64,000 nt of DNA from Paraburkholderia translucens (GTDB taxonomy: Bacteria; Pseudomonadota; Gammaproteobacteria; Burkholderiales; Burkholderiaceae), in contig NZ_JAJITC010000003.1 of the NCBI RefSeq assembly GCF_020881035.1, positions 62,001-126,000 on the forward strand, given 5' to 3'. Positions 56,678 through 64,000 of the stretch are shown here, piece by piece. Numbering within the stretch: position 1 is the first letter of the stretch; the number at the start of each line of letters is the position of its first letter. The notes under the pieces are model-generated. The model saw nothing but the letters and a program-made list of their open reading frames with translations, made no database searches and was not told the DNA's origin. Position numbers and translations under genes: made by a program.

Positions 56678-57715
56678 TTAAATTCGGCTATTCAAATCCG
56701 CCCAGGTGGTATTGATCGTTTGATCAATGACCCCGTCGCCATTGCTGTCGATATCGATTTTGACATTGGTGCTGTCAATTACCGTGAGTGTGGCGCTGCT
56801 ATTATTTGCGGTTACCGTCATCGATCCGACCGACGGGTTCGCTGAGCCAATAGCCTGGAACGGTGTCTTGGTCTTCACCGTGTAGCTGACGCTACCAAGC
56901 GTGGGCGAACTGCCCGTCAACGTAAAGTTTGCGCTGGAGGTGTTAGTGGTGCCAGCGATCGAACCGTTAAAGCTATAAGCCGTCAGCTTGCGGCTAATGA
57001 CGGTTCCATTGCTCTGCGTCAGGTTCATCTGGAGCGACGATCCACTGACGGTAGCAGTGGCGTGCTGGGAATCAGTTTGGCTGTAGCCGAGTGACATATC
57101 GCCGTTGGCAGCGATAGTGATGCCGCCGCTTTGCAATGTCAGATTGTTATAGTTAAGGGTGAGTGTGGCACTCCATTGGGTGCTGGAGCCAATTGTGCCA
57201 GAGAGGTTGTTAAATCCATACGTGAGCTGGCCATTTATTACCTCGCCATTTTCCGAGCAACTATTGGCGGTAATCGTCATGCTGTCGCCGTTGCTGACTA
57301 TCCCCGGATTCGCTGCGGTAACGGATACCGAAATTGTCCCTCCGCTTGCGCATGCGCTTGCTGCCGAGGTCGTTACACCGGCTACGAGGTTATTGACGGG
57401 TTGTACACCAAGACCCTTGTAAAGCTGTGCGAGCGAGGCTGTAATCAGGCCAGCGGTCGGGGTCTCTACGGACACCCCGGTTGCCAGCGATGCTCCGGTA
57501 CTACTTTGAGTGCCTAAGTCCTGCACCCCGGAATACGCATATGCCACAGCGTCCTGAGCGTTAGTGGAGGTAATAACGCCTACGGCACCGGAACCTGAAT
57601 TTGAATTTGAACCTGGATTTGACGCCGAAGTACCACCGCCTCCGCCGCCACATGCCGCCAACAGGCAAGCACTGATCAAACCAGCAAACACGCTTTTCTT
57701 AAACCCGACTGACAT
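56678..57715 (-). CDS. Lipoprotein with EF-hand-like loop
   Basis: A 345-residue lipoprotein with a lipobox (ACLLAACGGGGGG) in which Cys near residue 22 would be lipidated. The Ser/Asn/Thr-rich mature part has many short beta-strand repeats (SSTQWSATLTLNYNNLTL, SYTVKTKTPFQAIGS). A single DIDSNGDGVID loop near the C-terminus has the EF-hand/dockerin Ca2+-binding pattern D-x-D-x-N-G-D-G. Two Cys (near 120 and 152) could form a disulfide. Low GC; paired with the barrel gene. I infer a surface or outer-membrane-anchored protein of unknown role. Confidence 0.7.
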   Translation of the reverse strand: MSVGFKKSVFAGLISACLLAACGGGGGGTSASNPGSNSNSGSGAVGVITSTNAQDAVAYAYSGVQDLGTQSSTGASLATGVSVETPTAGLITASLAQLYKGLGVQPVNNLVAGVTTSAASACASGGTISVSVTAANPGIVSNGDSMTITANSCSENGEVINGQLTYGFNNLSGTIGSSTQWSATLTLNYNNLTLQSGGITIAANGDMSLGYSQTDSQHATATVSGSSLQMNLTQSNGTVISRKLTAYSFNGSIAGTTNTSSANFTLTGSSPTLGSVSYTVKTKTPFQAIGSANPSVGSMTVTANNSSATLTVIDSTNVKIDIDSNGDGVIDQTINTTWADLNSRI

Positions 57716-58146
57716 TAGTTTTATCCTTTTATTCGAGGAATTTTATGGTGCTGCGGCAACCAACCAACCCGCGCGTGATCTCCCGCGATGCTGCCAGTTG
57801 GCCCGCGAGATTGTAACGTTTTGTAAGTACCTGTATCAATCCTTGGAATAGAAGCGCGCATCGGATTTCGTGGTCATTTATGCCTTACGAATATTCAGCG
57901 CAATCAAAAATCGATCAGGGCTGTTCGGAGCGTGGTCGCTAAGGGTTATTCGTCGCGTGCTCACATAATGGGAGTGAAGCGGGCATCGAATAAACCTTAA
58001 CGGCATTCGCTTTTCGACCGAAATCCGTGAAAGGGCTGTCTGGTCCTTCGCGGATTTCCGGAGGACCACTTGCGGACATGCTGTAGTCGGTCCGGAGGCG
58101 ACCTACACTCAAATCGCTCTCTTCCCAAGCCTCCGGAGCCCTCGTT
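57716..58146. other. Divergent non-coding region between lipoprotein and VOC genes
   Basis: Contains the lipoprotein promoter at 57810-57839 on the minus strand. I found no other strong element; the long 5' leader of the lipoprotein transcript (about 85 bases) is notable. Confidence 0.5.
57810..57839 (-). promoter_or_regulatory. Sigma-70-type promoter of the lipoprotein gene
   Basis: On the minus strand TTGATA (57839-57834), an 18-base spacer and TACAAT (57815-57810) give a good housekeeping promoter ending about 95 bases before the ATG. Confidence 0.6.
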
Positions 58147-58530
58147 ATGGTCGCGCAACTCAATCACACCATCGTCTGGTGCTCGAACCAGAGCGCCTCA
58201 GCCAGGTTTCTGGCCGAAATGCTGGGCCGGCCAGCGCCGGGTCGCTTCGGCCACTTCGACGTCGTCGAGCTGGACAACGGTGTCTCGCTCGACTTCGCCG
58301 AAGTCGAAGGCAAGATCCAGCCGCAGCACTACGCCTTCCTGATCAGCGAAGCTGATTTCGACGCCGTGTTCACCCGCATCAAAGATCGTGGACTGGAATT
58401 CTGGGCCGATCCGAGGGGGCACCGGCCGGGCGAGATCAATCACAACGATGGCGGGCGCGGCGTCTATTTTCACGATTCTGACGGCCACTATCTCGAAGTG
58501 ATCACCCGGCCGTACGGCAGCGGCGCATGA
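58147..58530 (+). CDS. VOC (glyoxalase/dioxygenase fold) family protein
   Basis: A 127-residue single VOC domain: QLNHTIVWCSNQSASARFLA at the start (metal His), GHFDVVELDNGVSLDF in the middle, and GVYFHDSDGHYLEVITRPYG at the end (second His and Glu ligand). The fold is shared by glyoxalases, fosfomycin-resistance proteins and dioxygenases; the activity is unknown. It lies 49 bases before the oxidoreductase gene, likely one operon. Confidence 0.85.
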   Translation: MVAQLNHTIVWCSNQSASARFLAEMLGRPAPGRFGHFDVVELDNGVSLDFAEVEGKIQPQHYAFLISEADFDAVFTRIKDRGLEFWADPRGHRPGEINHNDGGRGVYFHDSDGHYLEVITRPYGSGA

Positions 58531-58579
58531 GCGCGGGTATGCCGTGCGCCGTGGAGCGACCCGCATTCCATACAGCCCA

Positions 58580-59623
58580 ATGACGACCTCGAAGATCGTG
58601 GGTCGTCGGATGCGGGCTTTCGTACTCAAGACGTACGGTGGCCCGGAGTGCACGAGTCTGGAAGATGTTCCCGTGCCCGCTCCCTCTTCACGGCAACTGC
58701 TCGTCGGCGTTCGCGCCGCGGGCCTGAACCCTGTGGACTTCAAGACGCGCAGGGGTGATCTGCGAGTCGTACAGCGTTACCGGCTACCGGTTGTGCTCGG
58801 GAACGATCTGTCAGGCGAGGTCGTTGCGTGTGGTGACCAGGTGCGCCGGTTTCGCGTCGGCGAGCGCGTGTTCGCATGCGTTGCCAGGGACACGATGGGC
58901 GCGTTCGCCCAGTTCGCCGTCGTCGACGAAGAGCTCGCAGCCGTGATACCCGCGAGCATCGACTTTGCAACTGCCGCGGCTATTCCGGTTGCCGGGCTCA
59001 CCGCGCTGCAGGCGCTGCGCGATGAATTGCATGTCTCGAAGGGACAGCGGCTGTTCATCTCCGGCGGCGCGGGTGGCGTAGGCACTTTCGCCATACAGCT
59101 TGCCAGGCGCCTCGGCACCCAGGTTGCCACGACCGCGTCGCCGCGTGGAGAAGCGCTCGTTCGACAGCTTGGCGCCGACCTCGTCATCGACTACACGCGC
59201 GAGCGGCCCGCATCGGTTCTCTCGGGATTCGACGGCGCATTCGACCTGCTCGGCGGCGACACGCTCAAGCAGGCATTCGCCATTGTCCGGCCGGGCGCCA
59301 CCGTCGTTTCTGTCGCCGGAATGCCCGAACCGGATGCAGCGTCGAACGGCCCCGGACGCGGGCCGGGATTGCAGGCGCTGTTCTGGATTGGAAGCTTTTC
59401 GCTGAGACGCTGCGCGCGCCGGCACGGAGCGCGCTACCGCTATCTCTTCATGCATCCGAGCGGCCCTGACCTGTCCGAACTCGGCCGCCTCGTCGACGCC
59501 AATGCGCTCGAGGTGGTGATCGACAGCGTGCATTCTTTTGAGCACATCGCCGACGCCATGGCCAAGCTCGAGTCGGGACGTGCCAAAGGCAAGATCGTCG
59601 TCACGATGACAGACGTCCCGTAG
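58580..59623 (+). CDS. Quinone-oxidoreductase-type MDR protein
   Basis: A 347-residue zinc-independent medium-chain reductase (start at ATG 58580 or 58610). N-terminal GroES-like domain with MRAFVLKTYGGPECTSLEDV and AAGLNPVDFKTRRGD; NAD(P)-binding Rossmann motif FISGGAGGVGTFAIQLARRL. The catalytic-zinc Cys of alcohol dehydrogenases is absent. It is the QOR/zeta-crystallin group that reduces quinones or enones with NADPH. It follows the VOC gene. Confidence 0.87.
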   Translation: MTTSKIVGRRMRAFVLKTYGGPECTSLEDVPVPAPSSRQLLVGVRAAGLNPVDFKTRRGDLRVVQRYRLPVVLGNDLSGEVVACGDQVRRFRVGERVFACVARDTMGAFAQFAVVDEELAAVIPASIDFATAAAIPVAGLTALQALRDELHVSKGQRLFISGGAGGVGTFAIQLARRLGTQVATTASPRGEALVRQLGADLVIDYTRERPASVLSGFDGAFDLLGGDTLKQAFAIVRPGATVVSVAGMPEPDAASNGPGRGPGLQALFWIGSFSLRRCARRHGARYRYLFMHPSGPDLSELGRLVDANALEVVIDSVHSFEHIADAMAKLESGRAKGKIVVTMTDVP

Positions 59624-59681
59624 GCCAGGGCGCAGGTCGTTGTTTCTGCCGCCGTGGTGTTCCCTGAGGCTCATCGTGTCG

Positions 59682-60809
59682 CTACTTCGCGGTCGGCTGC
59701 GGCGCTGGCACGCGCTGCGAGCGGGCATGGTTCGGCGGTTGCGCGGCTACCTCGACTTGTCCATGAATGCGTGCTTGATGAGCGTCCGCGAACATGTAGT
59801 ACGGGAAAGGGTGGGGCGGCTCGGAGGCTGCGTCGAGCCGGTCAACCAGTTCCGGCGCCAGCGTGAAATCGAGAGCCCCGAGCGACTCCTCGAGTTGCGC
59901 CGCCTTCGTCGCGCCAACGATGATGCTCGCGACTCCGCGTTTCTGGTAGAGCCAGTTCAGCGCCACCTGCGCCATTGGCCGGTTCGCAAGGCGCGCGACT
60001 GCCTCCAACTCCGCGACGATGGCGAAATTGCGCGCCGAAAGCTTGTCGAATCCGGGCGGCGGCTTGTCGCCGACGGTCTGCAAACGGCCGCTGCCCGTGA
60101 CGTCGGTCGGATGTTGCGCGCCCTGTGACGGACGGTATTTGCCGGACAGCACACCCATGCCGAGCGGGCTCCACGCCACGAGCCCCATCCCGAGGCTCGT
60201 CGCGAGGTCGGCGAATTCGTGTTCCGCGTTGCGCTCGATCATCGAGTACTCCAGTTGCATCGCCGCGACCGGTTCGAAGCCGCGCCAGTCCGCGAGCGTC
60301 TGCGCACGCCCGGCATACCACGCGGGCACGTCGGAAAGCCCGACGTAGCGGATCTTGCCCGCGCGCACGGCGTCATCCATCGCGCGCATCACTTCGTCGG
60401 CGGGCGTCATACGGTCCCACGTGTGCAGGTAATAAAGGTCGATGTAGTCGGTGCCGAGCCGCCTGAGCGAGCCTTCCAGCGCCCGCAACAGGTTCTTGCG
60501 ATGGTTGCCGCCCGCGTTCGGGTTGCCGGGCTGCGCGTTGTACGAGTATTTCGTCGCGATCACGAGCCGCTCGCGCAGTCCACGCGCCGCCGTAAACCGG
60601 CCGACCCATTGTTCGCTCGTGCCTTCGGTGTAGAGGTCGGCCGTGTCGATGAAGTTGCCGCCTGCGTCGACGTATAGGTCGAACAGCTGCCGCGCGGCCG
60701 CTTCGTCGGCGCCCCAACCCCATTCGGTGCCGAACGTCATCGTGCCGAGCGAGATCGGGCTCACGCGCAGGCCGGAGCGGCCGAGCAGGGTGTAGTGGTC
60801 GAGTGTCAT
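59682..60809 (-). CDS. Aldo/keto reductase
   Basis: Encodes 375 residues from ATG 60809 behind AAGGAGAC. Catalytic residues: Asp and Tyr in FIDTADLYTEGTSEQWVGRF, Lys in VIATKYSYN, His in DLYYLHTWDRM. The C-terminus extends beyond the barrel by about 40 residues (GQVEVAAQPPNHARS) that look nonconserved. It is divergent from a LysR regulator 115 bases away, which probably controls it. Confidence 0.88.
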   Translation of the reverse strand: MTLDHYTLLGRSGLRVSPISLGTMTFGTEWGWGADEAAARQLFDLYVDAGGNFIDTADLYTEGTSEQWVGRFTAARGLRERLVIATKYSYNAQPGNPNAGGNHRKNLLRALEGSLRRLGTDYIDLYYLHTWDRMTPADEVMRAMDDAVRAGKIRYVGLSDVPAWYAGRAQTLADWRGFEPVAAMQLEYSMIERNAEHEFADLATSLGMGLVAWSPLGMGVLSGKYRPSQGAQHPTDVTGSGRLQTVGDKPPPGFDKLSARNFAIVAELEAVARLANRPMAQVALNWLYQKRGVASIIVGATKAAQLEESLGALDFTLAPELVDRLDAASEPPHPFPYYMFADAHQARIHGQVEVAAQPPNHARSQRVPAPQPTAK

Positions 60810-60924
60810 GGCTGTCTCCTTGGGAGGTGGGCAAGCGATGACTTCATCTTGCGCCGGTTCTTTTTGTGGAAAAATCGGCTTCACCTGAAAGCACTATGAA
60901 GCAAGCCTTCACAATGGAGCCGCG

Positions 60925-61845
60925 ATGGACGCATCCTCCTTGCCTGCCGTGTTGGCCGTCGCGGCGGTCGCACGGCACGGCAGCTTCACGCGCGCCGCGA
61001 GTGCCGCGGGCATGTCGACATCGGCTCTTTCGCAGAGTGTGCGTGCGCTCGAGGTCCGGCTGGGCGTGCGCCTCTTCAATCGGACGACGCGCCGCGTCGT
61101 CCTGACCGAAGCCGGTGCTCAGTTCCTGGCGCGTGTGCAGCCGGCGCTGGCTGAAATCGACGCCGCTTTCGACGCGCTGGACGAAACCCGCGGCTTGCCG
61201 GCGGGTACCTTGCGCATCAACCTGTCGCGCATCGCGAGCGAGTTGCTGGTGATGCCGCATGTCAGTGAGTTCTTGCAGCGCTATCCGCAGATCCGGCTGG
61301 AACTCGCACTCGACGACGGCTTCGCCGATCTCGTGGGGGAAGGCTTCGACGCCGGCATCCGGCTGGGCGAGAGTCTTGCGCCGGGCATGGTCGCGGTGGC
61401 GCTGGGCGGGCCGATAAGGCTCGTGGTCGTCGGGTCGCCGGACTACTTCGCGAGCCATCCGCCGCCAGCGACGCCTGATGACCTCGCAGCGCACGACTGC
61501 CTGCATTACGGCTTCGCGACGGGTGGGGTGTATCGATGGGAGTTCGTGCGACCTGAGGAGCCCCAGCGCGTGTTCGACGTGATCACGCAAGGCCGCCTCG
61601 TCACCAACGATCTGAGGACGATGGTGCAGGCGGCGGAACGAGGCGTCGGCTTGCTGCATGTGATCGACGATTACGTGCGTGCGCAACTGGACGAAGGGCG
61701 GCTCGTGCCGGTGCTTCAAATGTGGTGCCCTTCGTTTCCGGGCTTCTACCTTTACACGGCGGGACGCGCGCAGATGCCCGCGAAGCTGCGCGCGCTCATC
61801 GACTTTCTGCGGGAGAAGCGAGGGACGGCGCAAGTCTCAGGCTGA
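60925..61845 (+). CDS. LysR-family transcriptional regulator
   Basis: A 306-residue regulator with an N-terminal winged helix (RHGSFTRAASAAGMSTSALS, VRALEVRLGVRLFNRTTRRV) and a LysR substrate-binding domain. The divergent aldo/keto reductase is its probable target. A CTTCA-N13-TGAAG repeat at 60879-60901 in the intergenic region could be its binding site. The inducer is unknown. Confidence 0.9.
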   Translation: MDASSLPAVLAVAAVARHGSFTRAASAAGMSTSALSQSVRALEVRLGVRLFNRTTRRVVLTEAGAQFLARVQPALAEIDAAFDALDETRGLPAGTLRINLSRIASELLVMPHVSEFLQRYPQIRLELALDDGFADLVGEGFDAGIRLGESLAPGMVAVALGGPIRLVVVGSPDYFASHPPPATPDDLAAHDCLHYGFATGGVYRWEFVRPEEPQRVFDVITQGRLVTNDLRTMVQAAERGVGLLHVIDDYVRAQLDEGRLVPVLQMWCPSFPGFYLYTAGRAQMPAKLRALIDFLREKRGTAQVSG

Positions 61846-62037
61846 CCCCCGGGAATCTGGACTTCATTTGTTGCCGTACGTCCCCAGGCCCCAATCTGCT
61901 GTCGGTGGCCTCGTCCGCGCTGGTGATGGGTGCATTCGGCCCGCCTGGTGCAGATCGGTGCAAAAGACGAGGGCGGTTGCCCATGACCCGCCCTTCTTTT
62001 GTGCGTTACCGTGCCGGCCGATCGATTCGCTTTCCGC

Positions 62038-63033
62038 TTATTTACCCGCCGCCAATTCATCGCGCACCTGCGCGCCGATTTCGAACGAGCGCAGCCGCGC
62101 TTCGTGATCGTAAATCTGCGCGGTCAGCATCAATTCGTTCGCGCCGGTCTGCTCGATGATCGATCGCAGACCTTCGCGGACTGCGTCGCGATCGCCGAGC
62201 ACCGTGCAGGCGAGCGCCCGTGCGACGTTGTTCAGCTCGATCTCCGATGCGTCGAGCCGCTCCACCGGCGGCTGCAATTGCCCCGGCGTGCCGCGCCGCA
62301 AATTGATGAACTGCTGCTGCAGCGAGGTGAAAAGACGCGCGGCTTCGTCGTGCGTGTCGGCGGCGAACAGATTGACGCCGACCATCGCATAAGGTTTCGC
62401 GAGCGTCGCGGACGGCCGGAACTGCGAGCGATACACCTGCAGCGCGCTCATCATGTAATCGGGCGCGAAGTGCGACGCGAACGCGAACGGCAGGCCTAGC
62501 GCCGCGGCCAGTTGCGCGCTGTACAGCGAGGAGCCGAGCAGCCACAGCGGCACCTGCAGGCCCGCACCCGGCACCGCGCGAATCCGCTGGCCCTCGACCG
62601 GCTCCGCGAAATAGCGTTGCAACTCGACGACGTCGTCGGGGAAGGTTTCGGCGCTCGCCTGCAGGTCGCGGCGCAGCGCGCGGGCGGTGGTCTGGTCGGT
62701 GCCGGGCGCGCGGCCCAGGCCGAGATCGATCCGCCCAGGATACAGCGACGCGAGCGTGCCGAACTGTTCGGCGATCACGAGCGGCGCATGGTTCGGCAGC
62801 ATGATGCCGCCGGAGCCGACGCGAATCGTCTTCGTGCCGCCTGCCACGTAGCCGATCACGACCGAGGTCGCCGCGCTCGCGATGCCGGGCATGTTGTGAT
62901 GCTCGGCGAGCCAGTAGCGTTTGTAGTTCAACGTTTCCGCGTGCTGGGCGAGTGACAGTGTGTTCCTGAACGCGTCCGCCGGCGTGGCGCCCGCGGTGAC
63001 CGGTGAAAGATCGAGAACCGAGAAGGAGATCAT
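62038..63033 (-). CDS. LLM-class flavin-dependent oxidoreductase
   Basis: Encodes 331 residues from ATG 63033 behind AAGGAG. Bacterial luciferase-like barrel with [40 protein letters not shown] and [20 protein letters not shown], the common pattern of the MsnO8-like LLM group. It uses FMNH2 or F420. The substrate is unknown. It is expressed divergently from the rhodanese gene. Confidence 0.9.
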   Translation of the reverse strand: MISFSVLDLSPVTAGATPADAFRNTLSLAQHAETLNYKRYWLAEHHNMPGIASAATSVVIGYVAGGTKTIRVGSGGIMLPNHAPLVIAEQFGTLASLYPGRIDLGLGRAPGTDQTTARALRRDLQASAETFPDDVVELQRYFAEPVEGQRIRAVPGAGLQVPLWLLGSSLYSAQLAAALGLPFAFASHFAPDYMMSALQVYRSQFRPSATLAKPYAMVGVNLFAADTHDEAARLFTSLQQQFINLRRGTPGQLQPPVERLDASEIELNNVARALACTVLGDRDAVREGLRSIIEQTGANELMLTAQIYDHEARLRSFEIGAQVRDELAAGK

Positions 63034-63348
63034 TGTGGGTTGATTGCAGTGGGCGGCGCTTTCGCGCGATGCGGCATTGTGGCAAAGCGGCGGCTTTTCT
63101 GCTGGCGGCAAGGCGATGTCCACATCGGCCGAAGGGTTTGCGCGGAGCGCGGCAACGATTCGTGGCGCGGAAATTGCACCCGCTGGCATGTTCGCGCCGC
63201 GGTGTTTCGCATTCGCCTTGCGCGGGTATAAGCAATCCAGCGAGTGACCGTGCGCCAATCTGCATTCGAGAGTACGGTTGAATTATCGACACGGTGACGC
63301 GAGCCGTTACCGGAGTTCTGGAATGAAAGCGAAGGAGTTCCCGATCCC
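63034..63348. other. Divergent non-coding region before the rhodanese gene
   Basis: 315 bases with no clear promoter or repeat. GCGAAGGAG at 63330-63338 is the likely ribosome site of the downstream gene. Confidence 0.4.
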
Positions 63349-64000
63349 ATGAATGTCGTCAAAGAGTTTCATACCCGATCATTCCAAGACGTGTGCCACG
63401 CCTTGCTCGCCCGCGAGGAGATCGCACTGCTCGACGTGCGTGAGGAAGATCCGCACGCGCGCAGTCATCCGTTGTTCGCCGCCAATCTGCCACTGTCGCG
63501 GCTCGAGCTCGACGCGCCAGCGCGGCTGCCGCGCCGCGCGGTGCCGATCGTCGTGCTCGATGCCGGCGAGGGCCTCGCGAGGCGCGCGGCCGAGCGCCTC
63601 GGCGCGCTCGGCTATACCCACGTCGCGTTGCTCGAAGGCGGCCTGCAAGGCTGGCGCGAAGCCGGCGGCGAGCTGTTCAGGGACGTCAACGTGCCGAGCA
63701 AGGCATTCGCCGAACTGGTCGACAGCGTGCGTCATACGCCATCGCTGTCCGCGCAGCAGGTGCAGGCGCTGCTCGATCGCGACGCCGATGTCGTGGTGCT
63801 CGACGCGCGCCGCTTCGACGAGTTTCAGACCATGAACATTCCCGGCAGCATCAGTGTGCCCGGTGCGGAACTGGTGCTGCGCGCGCGGCAGCTCGCGCCG
63901 GATCCAGCCACGCGCATCATCGTCAATTGCGCGGGACGCACGCGCAGCATCATCGGTGCGCAGTCGCTGATCAACGCGGGCGTGCCGAATCCGGTCGCGG
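63349..64000 (+). CDS. Rhodanese-domain sulfurtransferase, 3' end outside the window
   Basis: From ATG 63349 the frame is open to the window edge (217 codons). It shows two rhodanese domains. The first (about 10-105) begins ALLAREEIALLDVREEDPHA and ends ALLEGGLQGWREAGGEL; its usual active-site Cys is replaced in the loop VVLDAGEGLARRAAE. The second (from about residue 130) begins SAQQVQALLDRDADVVVLDA and has the active-site loop CAGRTRSIIGAQSLINAG with Cys. It probably transfers sulfur to thiols or cyanide, and the first domain may be structural. More domains may follow beyond the window. Confidence 0.85.
   Translation, partial: MNVVKEFHTRSFQDVCHALLAREEIALLDVREEDPHARSHPLFAANLPLSRLELDAPARLPRRAVPIVVLDAGEGLARRAAERLGALGYTHVALLEGGLQGWREAGGELFRDVNVPSKAFAELVDSVRHTPSLSAQQVQALLDRDADVVVLDARRFDEFQTMNIPGSISVPGAELVLRARQLAPDPATRIIVNCAGRTRSIIGAQSLINAGVPNPVA

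Overview
The window looks like a chromosomal segment of a Burkholderia/Paraburkholderia-type betaproteobacterium. The evidence is the high GC content with strongly GC-ending codons, a seven-gene hut operon of the HutF/HutG type, a Mrp/Pha antiporter operon with fused A and B subunits, a very long tandem UvrA, and many betaproteobacterial-style small conserved proteins. This is an inference from gene content; no rRNA or tRNA was seen to anchor it.

Layout. 1-340 is the 3' end of an allophanate hydrolase gene. 424-5372 is a decayed accessory island. It holds orphan toxin/immunity cassettes (two related toxin genes, one 5'-truncated and one frameshifted, plus three immunity-like genes), a 99-bp duplicated segment, a truncated and frameshifted IS21-type element, two integrase remnants sharing a 42-bp direct repeat, and the start of a secreted protein cut off by the integrase remnant. 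The core chromosome resumes at 5374 with the Mrp/Pha cation/proton antiporter operon (minus strand, 5374-11443). Then come a methyltransferase and a PhyH-type dioxygenase sharing an unusual C-terminal repeat, an MFS exporter, cheV behind a sigma-28-like promoter, a DUF4142 exported protein, a TPR/glycosyltransferase-like protein, an aldo/keto reductase, and a 1989-residue UvrA with four ABC ATPase modules behind a consensus LexA box.

27-36 kb holds a GlxA-type regulator after a 675-bp non-coding region, an isolated rmlC homologue, a 53-residue DUF1328 membrane protein, a divergent lysE/lysG pair, a chemoreceptor fragment, an MFS/lipoprotein pair, a purine-type permease and a DUF899 protein. 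36.8-45 kb is the hut operon (hutH-C-U-D-I-F-G). It encodes histidine to urocanate, imidazolonepropionate, formiminoglutamate, formylglutamate, then glutamate plus formate; three HutC-like palindromes lie upstream of hutH and an intrinsic terminator lies after hutG.

45-64 kb holds a putative DNA-binding protein, a DUF3857/transglutaminase protein, a branched-chain amino acid binding protein, pdxY, glgA and glgC (glycogen synthesis), and an exported alpha/beta hydrolase. A low-GC pair follows (lipoprotein with an EF-hand-like loop, and an outer-membrane-barrel-like protein) separated by a strong terminator. The window ends with VOC, quinone-oxidoreductase, aldo/keto reductase/LysR and LLM flavin oxidoreductase genes, and a rhodanese-type sulfurtransferase gene that runs off the window.

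The accessory island and the tandem UvrA are the parts most worth follow-up. The rest is mostly ordinary core metabolism and transport.
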